Counted from the stretch's first letter, positions 1 through 7,056 are shown. The stretch: DNA of 8,151 nt from Gammaproteobacteria bacterium (GCA_002402245.1 NVVP01000047.1:1604-9754); one strand, 5' to 3'. Numbers and translations are program-made. The notes: generated from the sequence alone by a model not told the origin.

Positions 1-855
1 GCACTTGAGCCAGTCCTTATTACGGGCATCGAGCAAGGCGGCCAATTAACCACCACAACCGATGTTGATAACTGGCCTGGTGATGATCAAGGTGTTGACG
101 GTACAGAATTGATGCAACGTATGCAGCGTCATGCAGAGCGTTTTGGTACTGATATTATCTTTGATCATATTCATACCACTGATCTTAGCCAACGTCCTTT
201 TAAACTGACTGGTGATTCAGGTGAATATACTGCAGATGCCTTGATTATTGCTACTGGTGCTACGGCTAAATACCTAGGCATGGAATCAGAAGAAGCCTTT
301 AAAGGCCGCGGTGTTTCAGCCTGTGCAACCTGTGATGGTTTCTTTTATAAAAACCAGCCTGTTGCCGTGGTTGGTGGTGGTAATACAGCAGTTGAAGAGG
401 CCTTATACCTATCAAATATTGCGTCTAAAGTAACCGTTATTCACCGTCGTGATAAATTTAGCTCTGAAAAGATTTTAAGTGCTCAACTTCTTAAGAAAGC
501 AGAAGAAGGTAATGTTGAAATCTTATGGAATTCACAACTAGATGAAGTCTTAGGCGATGATGCGGGTGTAACCGGTTTACGCGTTAAGAGTACCCTTGAT
601 GACAGTACACAAGATATTGCAGTTCAAGGTGTATTTATCGCGATTGGTCATAAACCGAATACGGGTATTTTTGACGGCCAAGTAGAAATGGATCATGGCT
701 ATATCACCCAAGTAAAAGGCACGGAAACATCTGTTGCTGGCGTATTTTCTGCCGGTGATGTCTCTGACCAAATCTACCGTCAAGCAATCACATCTGCGGG
801 TGCAGGTTGTATGGCAGCATTGGATGCTGAACGCTTTTTAGAAAGCGAAAAATAG
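1..855 (+). CDS. trxB: Thioredoxin reductase (NADPH), 5'-truncated by the window edge
   Basis: Cytoplasmic FAD enzyme that uses NADPH to reduce thioredoxin. The reading frame is open from base 1, and 284 residues are visible. By comparison with the roughly 320-residue E. coli protein, about 28 N-terminal residues, including the first GxGxxG FAD-binding loop, lie upstream of the window. The ATG at 109 is internal: the preceding codons encode the conserved VLITG and GGQLTTTT stretches. The redox-active CATC is at 322-333. The NADPH-binding GGGNTAVEEA begins near 373, followed by HRRD at 442-453. The C-terminal FAD-binding region contains AGDV and RQAITSAGAGCMAALDAE. One oddity is that the third arginine of the HRRxxxR motif that contacts the NADPH 2'-phosphate is serine here (460-462). 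The gene ends just before a strong hairpin, so it probably closes its transcription unit. Identity is very secure. Confidence 0.97.
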   Translation, partial: ALEPVLITGIEQGGQLTTTTDVDNWPGDDQGVDGTELMQRMQRHAERFGTDIIFDHIHTTDLSQRPFKLTGDSGEYTADALIIATGATAKYLGMESEEAFKGRGVSACATCDGFFYKNQPVAVVGGGNTAVEEALYLSNIASKVTVIHRRDKFSSEKILSAQLLKKAEEGNVEILWNSQLDEVLGDDAGVTGLRVKSTLDDSTQDIAVQGVFIAIGHKPNTGIFDGQVEMDHGYITQVKGTETSVAGVFSAGDVSDQIYRQAITSAGAGCMAALDAERFLESEK

Positions 856-866
856 TATTAAATTAG

Positions 867-905
867 AAGGTAGGTAAGGGTATATTTTGCCCTTACCTAC
901 TTTTT
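867..905. terminator. Hairpin terminator between trxB and the convergent regulator, probably bidirectional
   Basis: GTAGGTAAGGG (870-880) pairs perfectly with CCCTTACCTAC (890-900) around a 9-nt loop. The stem can extend as AAG against TTT into the T5 run at 901-905. On the plus strand this is a classic intrinsic terminator, 15 bp after the trxB stop. On the minus strand the hairpin starts about 6 nt after the regulator stop, but only a broken, AT-rich U-tract follows it. It should therefore work best for trxB and may also serve the regulator. Confidence 0.88.
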
Positions 906-906
906 G

Positions 907-1644
907 CTATTCCCTTCTTAAACTATCAAATAAACCATACTTCCAGTTTCGCATTGCAAGTACTACGGTTATTCCCCGTCGCTGTTCTAATGGCAGTCGA
1001 GCCTCTTCATTGTTCAAGCCGTTAAACTCCACCGCCAATTGCTTTAACTTACGGTTAAACACCGTCATAGCCTCATCGCTTAACATGCCATTAATTACCA
1101 CCAGCTGTTCATGCTCGCCCATAAACTGGGTATTAAAAAAGTCGGCTGCTAGTTTTTCTTGAAAGAATCGTTGAATAGGCCCATTGTCTCGCCATTTAAA
1201 ATTGGGCGACACCTTTAACTTCACTCTATTGCCAATTAATAAGTCGATTAATTTCAATCGATCTAGTACGGCTAAATAACGAATACACTGATGTTCATTA
1301 AAATGGAATACCTCCATTAACTTGGCCACTGTCCAGCCATTCAATATACAAACCGTTATTAATAACAGGCCGACATCATCAGCAATCTCTTGCTCTTGTT
1401 GTAACGATAATTCAGACACGAGAAAGGAGGTTTCTTTACTCATTTGCATAATAAGATCAGATATCTCCATTTCCATCAGCTGACATATTTTGTCTAAACG
1501 TGACAAAGAAAGTGCATCTGCCGAGAATAATCGTTTTACACTGGCTTCCGATAAATCTAAATGCTTGGCAACATCAGCATACAATAAGCCGTGCGCCTTA
1601 AGGGACCGTTTTAAAGTGTCAATAAGCTGCTTTGTTTGCGCCAT
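907..1644 (-). CDS. Xre-family helix-turn-helix transcriptional regulator with uncharacterised C-terminal region
   Basis: Predicted cytoplasmic DNA-binding protein of 245 residues. Residues about 5-62 form a Cro/CI-type helix-turn-helix, with YADVAKHL as the first helix of the motif and SEASVKRLFS as the recognition helix. The remaining roughly 180 residues match no domain I can name. A segment around residues 115-150 (VLDRLKLIDLLIGNRVKL) looks like a winged or ligand-binding fold, followed by the motif NGPIQRFFQEKLAADFF. I recognise this overall architecture as a recurring gammaproteobacterial Xre regulator type without known function. I chose the ATG at 1644 because GGAAT (1655-1651) lies about 6 nt upstream and because the protein then starts close to the conserved TLKRxLK helix. 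An ATG at 1662 would add six residues but has no clear ribosome binding site. The gene diverges from lplT-aas and has a possible operator just upstream, so autoregulation and control of the lipid operon are likely but inferred. Confidence 0.88.
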   Translation of the reverse strand: MAQTKQLIDTLKRSLKAHGLLYADVAKHLDLSEASVKRLFSADALSLSRLDKICQLMEMEISDLIMQMSKETSFLVSELSLQQEQEIADDVGLLLITVCILNGWTVAKLMEVFHFNEHQCIRYLAVLDRLKLIDLLIGNRVKLKVSPNFKWRDNGPIQRFFQEKLAADFFNTQFMGEHEQLVVINGMLSDEAMTVFNRKLKQLAVEFNGLNNEEARLPLEQRRGITVVLAMRNWKYGLFDSLRRE

Positions 1645-1677
1645 TTTACTATTCCATGTCATGATTACCGCTTAAAA

Positions 1678-1694
1678 GTATCATATATTGATAC
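1678..1694. promoter_or_regulatory. Candidate operator: GTATCA inverted repeat
   Basis: GTATCA (1678-1683) and TGATAC (1689-1694) form a perfect 6-bp inverted repeat around a 5-bp AT spacer, a geometry fitting a dimeric helix-turn-helix protein. It lies in the divergent gap, 34 bp upstream of the chosen regulator start. It overlaps a possible minus-strand -10 box (TATGAT, 1685-1680), where bound regulator would block its own promoter. The hexamer also occurs by chance elsewhere in the window, so the evidence is the paired and clustered arrangement, not the hexamer itself. Confidence 0.5.
1680..1685 (-). promoter_or_regulatory. Possible -10 box of the regulator gene
   Basis: Read on the minus strand, this is TATGAT, five of six matches to TATAAT. 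No good -35 box lies 16-18 bp upstream; the nearest candidates are T-rich only. Initiation about 7 nt downstream would give a leader of roughly 28 nt to the ATG at 1644 but only about 10 nt to the ATG at 1662, which favours the shorter protein. The prediction is weak. Confidence 0.3.
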
Positions 1695-1726
1695 ATAAGG
1701 AACAAAATAGTTCTACCATCACCATT

Positions 1727-1735
1727 AAAGTATCA
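1727..1735 (+). repeat. Third copy of the operator half-site (AAAGTATCA)
   Basis: AAAGTATCA here repeats 1675-1683 exactly and in the same orientation. The two copies are 52 bp apart, close to five turns of B-DNA, so proteins bound at both would lie on the same face. The GTATCA portion (1730-1735) sits 17 bp upstream of a possible lplT-aas -10 box, exactly where a -35 element would be. A regulator bound here could replace or block the -35 contact. Confidence 0.4.
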
Positions 1736-1752
1736 AAACTAACTTAAGCCAT

Positions 1753-1758
1753 TATTAT
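1753..1758 (+). promoter_or_regulatory. Possible -10 box for the lplT-aas operon
   Basis: TATTAT matches TATAAT at five of six positions and lies about 38 bp before the lplT-aas start codon. No consensus -35 is present at the right spacing; that position is taken by the GTATCA half-site. An alternative is TTGATA at 1688-1693 as a -35 box, but the sequence 17 bp downstream (TTCTAC) is a poor -10. The promoter is probably weak or regulator-dependent. Confidence 0.3.
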
Positions 1759-1796
1759 CAACTCCTACTTTAAATTTAAGACAGGTCTTTTTTGCT

Positions 1797-4700
1797 ATGA
1801 AGTCACTTTTTAACACCACTGGATTCTTTGCTTTTATTGCAATGATCTTTCTTAATGCCTTTGTCGATTTAGGCCATAAGATAATCATTCAAAACACCGT
1901 CTTTAAAGTCTATGACGGGTCCACTCAAGTGATTTTAACGGCTATTGTTAATGGTTTAATTCTCATCCCTTTTATCTTATTATTTACTCCATCAGGCTTT
2001 TTAGCCGATCGATTTAGAAAACCAAAAATCATGCGCTGGTCTGCAGCTGCGGCGGTACTAGTAACCTCATTAATCACCGCTTCTTATTATTTAGGCTGGT
2101 TTGAGTTTGCTTTTGCCATGACCTTTGTTCTTGCCGTACAAAGTGCTTTTTACTCCCCAGCTAAATACGGTTATATCCGAGAAATCGCCGGTAAAAATAA
2201 TTTAGCAACAGCCAACGGCGTAGTGCAATCACTGACTATTGTGGCCATTCTATTAGGCATGTTTCTATTTTCTATTCTGTTTGAAAACGCCTTAAGTCAA
2301 CATGCTTTCAATAATGAAGCAGACATCATTAAAGCCATAGCGCCATTAGGTTGGTTACTAGTCATAGGTAGCCTTATTGAGCTTTATTTTGCTTTCCGCC
2401 TGCCGACGCTAGAACCAACTAAACCGGTTGAAAAATTTAACTGGAAACATTACTGTCGCGGTCAATCATTAGTCAATAACACTCGCCTACTTCGTAGTGA
2501 TTCTGTTATCTGGTTATCGATTATTGGTTTATCTCTTTTTTGGGGCGTATCACAAGTGGTACTTGCCACATTCCCAGCCTTTGCCAAAGAGATGTTGGCC
2601 ATCGATAACACCATTGTCATTCAAGGTTTACTCGCCTGTTCTGGTATCGGCATCGTCGCCGGTTCTTTATTAGCCGGTAAAATCTCTAACCATTATATTG
2701 AAACGGGCCTAATTCCTATTGGTGCCTTAGGTATGGTGGTGACATTATTCTTTTTACCTCAGCTTAGCTCAACCACCAGTTTATCTATTGATATTCTTGC
2801 CTTTGGATTTTTTGGTGGCTTATTTATTGTGCCACTCAATTCACTAATTCAATTCCATGCGCGTGCCGAACAATTAGGTACCGTTCTCGCAGGTAATAAC
2901 TGGGTTCAAAATGTAGTAATGCTGACATTTTTAATCATCACAGTGTTACTTTCTATTGCGGCAGTGAGTAGCCAAGTCATTCTTAATGCGCTTACCGTAG
3001 TAACACTTCTGGGCGCCGCCTATACCGTGTGGAAGCTACCGCAATCTTTAGTGCGTTATGTATTGGGTGTTGTCTTTGCAGGTAAATACCGTATCAATGT
3101 ACAAGGTTTTGACAATATGCCCTCACAAGGTGGCGTGCTGATGCTGGGTAACCATATTAGTTGGTTAGATTGGGCGATGATTCAAATTGCCAGCCCACGT
3201 CCTGTGCGTTTTGTGATGGAAAAATCAATTTACCAAAAATGGTATTTAAAAGGTTTGCTCGATTTATTCGGTGTTATTCCTATTTCAGGCGCAAGCAGCA
3301 AAGGGGCCTTACAAACGATTAACTCACATCTAAAACAAGGTGATGTAGTGTGTTTATTCCCTGAAGGTTCTATTAGCCGTAGCGGCCAATTGGGCGAATT
3401 CAAAAAAGGCTTTGAGCTTTGTGTTGCCGATGTTGAAGGCGTGATCTTACCGTTTTATTTACGCGGTTTATGGGGCAGTCGCTTCTCACGTTCAAGTTCA
3501 AAACTACAAGCGCTTCGTTACAGCGGTTTACGTCGAGATGTGATTGTGGCATTTGGGACAAGCTTAGACATTAGCACTGCAGCAGCTGAAGTTAAAGCAG
3601 CCGTATTCGACCTATCAATCACTACATGGCAAACACATACAGAGCAATTACCGAGTATTGCTCATGCATGGATAGACCGAGTGAAACAAGACCCTTCTGC
3701 ACCTTGCATGACCGATATTATTGGTAATAACACCTTATCAAGACGTAAAGCCCTGACTGCGGCCTTATTATTTGCTCGTCGCTTCGGAAAGCAAAGCCCT
3801 GAAAAAAATATTGGTTTATTACTACCTACAAGTAGTGCTGGCCTACTCGCTAATATGGCTGCGTTTATTTGTGGTAAAACCGTTATCAATCTTAATTTCA
3901 CATCCAATATGCAGTCACTTCTTTCTGCATTAAATAAAGCTGAAATAAAGACTATTTATACCTCTCGCCGCTTTGTTAGCAAACTTGAGAAAAAAGGTAT
4001 TGAAGTGAGTCGTTTATTCGATCATGCAAGCCCTATCTATCTTGAAGACTTTCAACAAGAGATTAGTGGTAAAGAAAAGCTATTAACATTATTGAGTAGC
4101 TACTTACCGACCTCATTATTAATTTCACTTTATGGTCAAGCGGTGGAAATAACCTCACCAGCCGCAATTCTATTTTCTAGCGGTAGTGAAGGCGAACCTA
4201 AAGGTGTGGTACTTTCTCATCAAAATATTATGGGTAATATCAAACAAGTTTCCGATGTATTAGATACCCAGGATAAAGACGTTATGATGGCTAGTTTGCC
4301 ACTCTTTCATGCCTTTGGCTTGACGGTGACTGGACTAATGCCATTGATTGAAGGTATCCCCGCTATTTGTCACCCAGACCCCACTGATACTTTAAATATA
4401 GCCAAAGGCATTAGTCAGCATCAGGCGACTATTTTCTGTGGTACCTCTACTTTCTTACGTCTATTTAATAAAAACCGTCGTATTCATCCATTAATGTTTG
4501 ATTCATTACGTATTGTTATTGCCGGTGCAGAACGGCTCAACCCAGAAATACGCGATGACTTTAGCCTTAAATTTGGTAAATCAATCTATGAAGGCTATGG
4601 CACAACAGAAACAACGCCCGTTGCTACCGTTAATATTCCCGACCGAATTACAACAGATGATTGGCACGTTCAAACAGGATCTAAAAAAGGCACGGTAGGC

Positions 4701-5249
4701 TTACCTTTACCCGGCAGTAGCGTCAGAATTGTTGACCCAGTAAGCCTAGCGACATTAGCTAGCGGTGAAGATGGCTTGATTCTAATTGGTGGTACGCAAG
4801 TGATGCAAGGCTATCTTAATGATCCAGAAAAAACCGCCGAGGTGATTGTCGAAATTGATAATCTACGTTGGTATAAAACAGGTGATAAGGGCCATGTTGA
4901 TAAAGATGGCTTCTTAATTATCGTGGATCGCTACTCTCGTTTTGCCAAAATTGGTGGTGAAATGATTAGCCTTGGTGCTATTGAATCAAGTATTAATGCC
5001 ACCTTGCCTGAAGGTGTGGAAGTAATGACTACCACTGTGGCAGATGATAAAAAAGGCGAAAAAGTCGTCTTACTCTATGCCGGTGATATTGAACAAGAAG
5101 CCATCAAAGCCTGTATCGCTGACTCAGGACTAATTAGCCTAATGGTGCCAGGCCTGCTCATTGCCGTTGAAGACATCCCTAAATTAGGTTCAGGAAAAAG
5201 TGACTTTAATACCGCTAAAAAGATCGCTGCTGATTTTGTCGCGGCCTAA
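1797..5249 (+). CDS. aas: Fused lysophospholipid flippase / acyl-[ACP]:phospholipid acyltransferase / acyl-ACP synthetase (LplT-Aas)
   Basis: Inner-membrane phospholipid repair protein. LplT moves lysophospholipid (chiefly lyso-PE in E. coli) inward. Aas activates a fatty acid with ATP, loads ACP and re-acylates the lysolipid. The 1150 residues approximate E. coli LplT (about 400) plus Aas (about 720), so this is a full fusion. Residues about 5-415 form a hydrophobic MFS domain with roughly 12 membrane segments. Residues about 425-620 are a PlsC-type acyltransferase, with the catalytic HX4D as H453-D458 and FPEGS at 521-525. Residues about 650-1150 are an AMP-binding domain, with the phosphate loop SSGSEGEPKG (794-803), YGTTE (934-938), YKTGD ending at D1030 and the catalytic lysine K1134 in SGKSD. 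All key motifs are intact. The start ATG has only a weak AGG 11 nt upstream. It heads a probable operon and diverges from an Xre regulator. The two functions are separate adjacent genes in E. coli. Confidence 0.95.
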   Translation: MKSLFNTTGFFAFIAMIFLNAFVDLGHKIIIQNTVFKVYDGSTQVILTAIVNGLILIPFILLFTPSGFLADRFRKPKIMRWSAAAAVLVTSLITASYYLGWFEFAFAMTFVLAVQSAFYSPAKYGYIREIAGKNNLATANGVVQSLTIVAILLGMFLFSILFENALSQHAFNNEADIIKAIAPLGWLLVIGSLIELYFAFRLPTLEPTKPVEKFNWKHYCRGQSLVNNTRLLRSDSVIWLSIIGLSLFWGVSQVVLATFPAFAKEMLAIDNTIVIQGLLACSGIGIVAGSLLAGKISNHYIETGLIPIGALGMVVTLFFLPQLSSTTSLSIDILAFGFFGGLFIVPLNSLIQFHARAEQLGTVLAGNNWVQNVVMLTFLIITVLLSIAAVSSQVILNALTVVTLLGAAYTVWKLPQSLVRYVLGVVFAGKYRINVQGFDNMPSQGGVLMLGNHISWLDWAMIQIASPRPVRFVMEKSIYQKWYLKGLLDLFGVIPISGASSKGALQTINSHLKQGDVVCLFPEGSISRSGQLGEFKKGFELCVADVEGVILPFYLRGLWGSRFSRSSSKLQALRYSGLRRDVIVAFGTSLDISTAAAEVKAAVFDLSITTWQTHTEQLPSIAHAWIDRVKQDPSAPCMTDIIGNNTLSRRKALTAALLFARRFGKQSPEKNIGLLLPTSSAGLLANMAAFICGKTVINLNFTSNMQSLLSALNKAEIKTIYTSRRFVSKLEKKGIEVSRLFDHASPIYLEDFQQEISGKEKLLTLLSSYLPTSLLISLYGQAVEITSPAAILFSSGSEGEPKGVVLSHQNIMGNIKQVSDVLDTQDKDVMMASLPLFHAFGLTVTGLMPLIEGIPAICHPDPTDTLNIAKGISQHQATIFCGTSTFLRLFNKNRRIHPLMFDSLRIVIAGAERLNPEIRDDFSLKFGKSIYEGYGTTETTPVATVNIPDRITTDDWHVQTGSKKGTVGLPLPGSSVRIVDPVSLATLASGEDGLILIGGTQVMQGYLNDPEKTAEVIVEIDNLRWYKTGDKGHVDKDGFLIIVDRYSRFAKIGGEMISLGAIESSINATLPEGVEVMTTTVADDKKGEKVVLLYAGDIEQEAIKACIADSGLISLMVPGLLIAVEDIPKLGSGKSDFNTAKKIAADFVAA

Positions 5250-5252
5250 GGA
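5247..5252 (+). promoter_or_regulatory. Ribosome binding site overlapping the lplT-aas stop codon
   Basis: TAAGGA contains the TAA stop of lplT-aas (5247-5249) as part of the Shine-Dalgarno sequence for the hydrolase, whose ATG follows 11 nt later. This arrangement suggests translational coupling and co-transcription of the two genes. Confidence 0.65.
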
Positions 5253-5263
5253 TTAATTATCTA

Positions 5264-5941
5264 ATGGCAGAATCAACTCCAAGCCTAAACAATGAATATG
5301 TCATTCTCATTCATGGCTTAATACGAAGCAGCCGTTCAATGAAAAAACTGGCTATTGCATTGGAAGATGAAGGTTATTCCACTATAAATGTAGATTATCC
5401 TTCTAATCAGTTTTCTATCGAGCAGTTAGCCGTTGAAACCATTAATAAAGCACTGGCTTTATGCCCTAAAAATGCAATTATTCATTTTGTAACGCATTCT
5501 CTCGGTGGCATTTTAGTGCGGCAATATTTAAGTGAACACTCGATTGATAACTTAGGTCGAGTTGTCATGCTCGGCCCTCCTAATAAAGGCTCAGAAATAG
5601 TTGATAATTTATCGTCCTTTCCAGGCTTTAAACTAATCAATGGTCCCGCAGGACTCCAGTTAGGAACAGATGAACAAAGTGTTCCAAATAAACTCGGTCC
5701 AGTTAATTTTGACTTAGGTATTATTGCTGGCACTAGGAATTTCAGTATTTACGCTCTGATGATAGCCAAACCCAATGACGGTAAAGTCTCCGTTGAAAGC
5801 AGCAAAATAGAAGGCATGACCGATCATATTGAATTAGCAGTAAGCCATTCTTTTATGATGAATAATAGCCATGTCATTGCCAATGTTATTCACTTTTTGC
5901 AGTCAGGTTTATTTTTGAAAAAAATCCCTGACCAAAATTAA
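5264..5941 (+). CDS. Alpha/beta hydrolase, lipase-like, probably cytoplasmic
   Basis: Small serine hydrolase of 225 residues, probably an esterase or lipase-like enzyme; the substrate is not known. The N-terminal strand VILIHGL carries the oxyanion-hole HG (H17-G18). The nucleophile elbow is THSLGG with S79. The likely acid is D172 in NDGKVSVES, and the likely base is H195 in VSHSFMMNN. The spacing fits a complete catalytic triad. The position before the elbow is threonine where many lipases have glycine. GPPNKGSE after the central strand resembles family members related to triacylglycerol lipases. No signal peptide or membrane segment is visible, so it should act in the cytoplasm. It begins 14 bp after the LplT-Aas stop, with its ribosome binding site overlapping that stop. 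This suggests a role in acyl-lipid turnover, but that role is inferred from position only. Confidence 0.9.
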   Translation: MAESTPSLNNEYVILIHGLIRSSRSMKKLAIALEDEGYSTINVDYPSNQFSIEQLAVETINKALALCPKNAIIHFVTHSLGGILVRQYLSEHSIDNLGRVVMLGPPNKGSEIVDNLSSFPGFKLINGPAGLQLGTDEQSVPNKLGPVNFDLGIIAGTRNFSIYALMIAKPNDGKVSVESSKIEGMTDHIELAVSHSFMMNNSHVIANVIHFLQSGLFLKKIPDQN

Positions 5942-5969
5942 GTTTTACATCTTATTTTATAAGGCGTAG

Positions 5970-5998
5970 TTTACAGGCTGATTAAGCGATAAAATATT
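5970..5998 (+). promoter_or_regulatory. Possible weak promoter before the diguanylate cyclase
   Basis: TTTACA (5970-5975) matches a -35 box at five of six positions. AATATT (5993-5998), 17 bp downstream, matches a -10 box at four of six. The region is AT-rich, so chance matches are likely. I see no terminator hairpin in the 77-bp gap, so the cyclase may also be read through from the lipid operon. Confidence 0.25.
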
Positions 5999-6004
5999 AA
6001 ATTA

Positions 6005-6010
6005 TAAGGA
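6005..6010 (+). promoter_or_regulatory. Shine-Dalgarno site that fixes the TTG start
   Basis: TAAGGA lies 8 nt before a TTG codon at 6019. The nearby ATGs at 6050 and 6053 share one different frame that soon reaches a stop. The first in-frame ATG is far downstream, within conserved sequence. TTG is therefore the best-supported start. Confidence 0.75.
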
Positions 6011-6018
6011 CGTAAACC

Positions 6019-7056
6019 TTGAGTATCTCTCCCTCATTCCCCCCCTTTTATGATGAAGCAACAGATAAAGCAGCTGAAAACCTCAGGCTTGCACTTCCTT
6101 TAATCAGAAAAAATGATGCTCCAGCAAATCCGGTCAACTACGCTGTTTGGTATGAGTATGTATCGGGTAATAATGCTGACTTATCGACCGCTATTGATGA
6201 GTTAACCGAGAACAGTGAAGCTATCACTGCCAATATTTCACAATCCCTATATGAAAAGTATGTCCTAATGGATATGCCTAAACGACTCAAAGAGGCCAAC
6301 ACTGGGCTTAATGGTGTAGTTAATAACGCCTTAAATAATATTAATGATGTTGAATCTAAAACCAATCAATGTTTATCCAATTTTAAAGAGTCTCAAGCAG
6401 CATTAAAAAAATGTGACGATATTGATGGTTTAAAAGCCCTCGTAGGTCAAATTCTTAGTAACACCAAAGAAATGTCTCAAACCAGTGAAGACCTAAAAGA
6501 AAGCCTTGAATCATCTGTTTTAGAGATAGAAAAACTAAAAGATGAATTAAACTGTGTTAAAAAGTCTGCCGAAAGAGATTCTCTAACAGACTTGCTCAAC
6601 CGTGGCGCCTTTGATCGTGAATTACAAGCCGCCTGTGAAGATGATGCCGTTAATGTCGCTTTATTATTATTTGATTTAGATCACTTCAAAGCAATTAATG
6701 ATAACTTTGGCCATTTATTAGGCGATAAAGTGATTCGTTTTTTTGCCAGCTTATTGAAAAAACAAGCTACAGGCTTACATCTTGCCGCACGTTATGGTGG
6801 TGAAGAAATGGCGATGATCTTGTTCAACTTATCACAACAAGAAGCCTTTTCTATTGCCGAAAAAGTCAGAGCTGAATTTGCCAATAGCCGCCTGAAAAAA
6901 CGGGGTAGTGATGAGTCTATTGGTCAAGTCACCGTCTCTGTCGGTATTAGTATGAAACGAATGGGAGATAGTCCCTTAGAGATGATCGACCGGGCCGATA
7001 CAGTTTTATTCCAATCTAAAAAGAATGGTCGTAATACAATTACTGTTGCCTTATAA
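6019..7056 (+). CDS. Diguanylate cyclase (GGDEF domain) with N-terminal helical region
   Basis: Predicted soluble enzyme of 345 residues that makes cyclic di-GMP from two GTP. Residues about 15-60 contain LRLALPLIRKNDAPANP and NYAVWYEYVSG, a recurring N-terminal segment in cytoplasmic gammaproteobacterial GGDEF proteins. Residues about 90-185 are helical and probably coiled coil, suited to dimerisation. The GGDEF domain covers about 186-345: DSLTDLLNR ends at R195, the metal-binding FDLDHFK has D219 and D221, INDNFGH follows, and the active-site loop is GGEEM (260-264). The loop's last residue is methionine, not the usual phenylalanine. The RxxD product-inhibition site expected just before RYGG is replaced by TGLH, so feedback inhibition is probably absent. 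No membrane segment or known sensor domain is visible. It starts at TTG with TAAGGA 8 nt upstream, and codons 7-9 contain a C7 run. It lies 77 bp after the hydrolase. Activity is likely but not certain. Confidence 0.93.
   Translation: MSISPSFPPFYDEATDKAAENLRLALPLIRKNDAPANPVNYAVWYEYVSGNNADLSTAIDELTENSEAITANISQSLYEKYVLMDMPKRLKEANTGLNGVVNNALNNINDVESKTNQCLSNFKESQAALKKCDDIDGLKALVGQILSNTKEMSQTSEDLKESLESSVLEIEKLKDELNCVKKSAERDSLTDLLNRGAFDRELQAACEDDAVNVALLLFDLDHFKAINDNFGHLLGDKVIRFFASLLKKQATGLHLAARYGGEEMAMILFNLSQQEAFSIAEKVRAEFANSRLKKRGSDESIGQVTVSVGISMKRMGDSPLEMIDRADTVLFQSKKNGRNTITVAL

Noticed and set aside
109..111. ATG as the start of trxB
   Set aside because: Conserved TrxB sequence continues upstream in frame to base 1, so the gene is truncated by the window and this methionine is internal.
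577..783. Open minus-strand frame of 68 codons
   Set aside because: It is antisense to strongly conserved trxB sequence and resembles no protein family.
887..1162. Open plus-strand frame of 91 codons downstream of trxB
   Set aside because: It lies antisense to the regulator and starts inside the terminator hairpin; it has no ribosome binding site and no recognisable protein pattern.
1770..1779. Perfect palindrome TTAAATTTAA, with AAGAC-AG-GTCTT next to it (1778-1789)
   Set aside because: Short AT-rich palindromes are expected by chance here; I recognise no FadR, FabR or other known lipid-regulator site.
3662..3907. Open minus-strand frame of 81 codons
   Set aside because: It is antisense to lplT-aas, with no start signals or family resemblance. 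The frames at 5482-5733 and 6138-6365 are rejected for the same reason.
4498..4698. Open plus-strand frame of 66 codons inside lplT-aas
   Set aside because: It is an out-of-frame shadow of the AMP-binding domain, whose motifs lie in the main frame.
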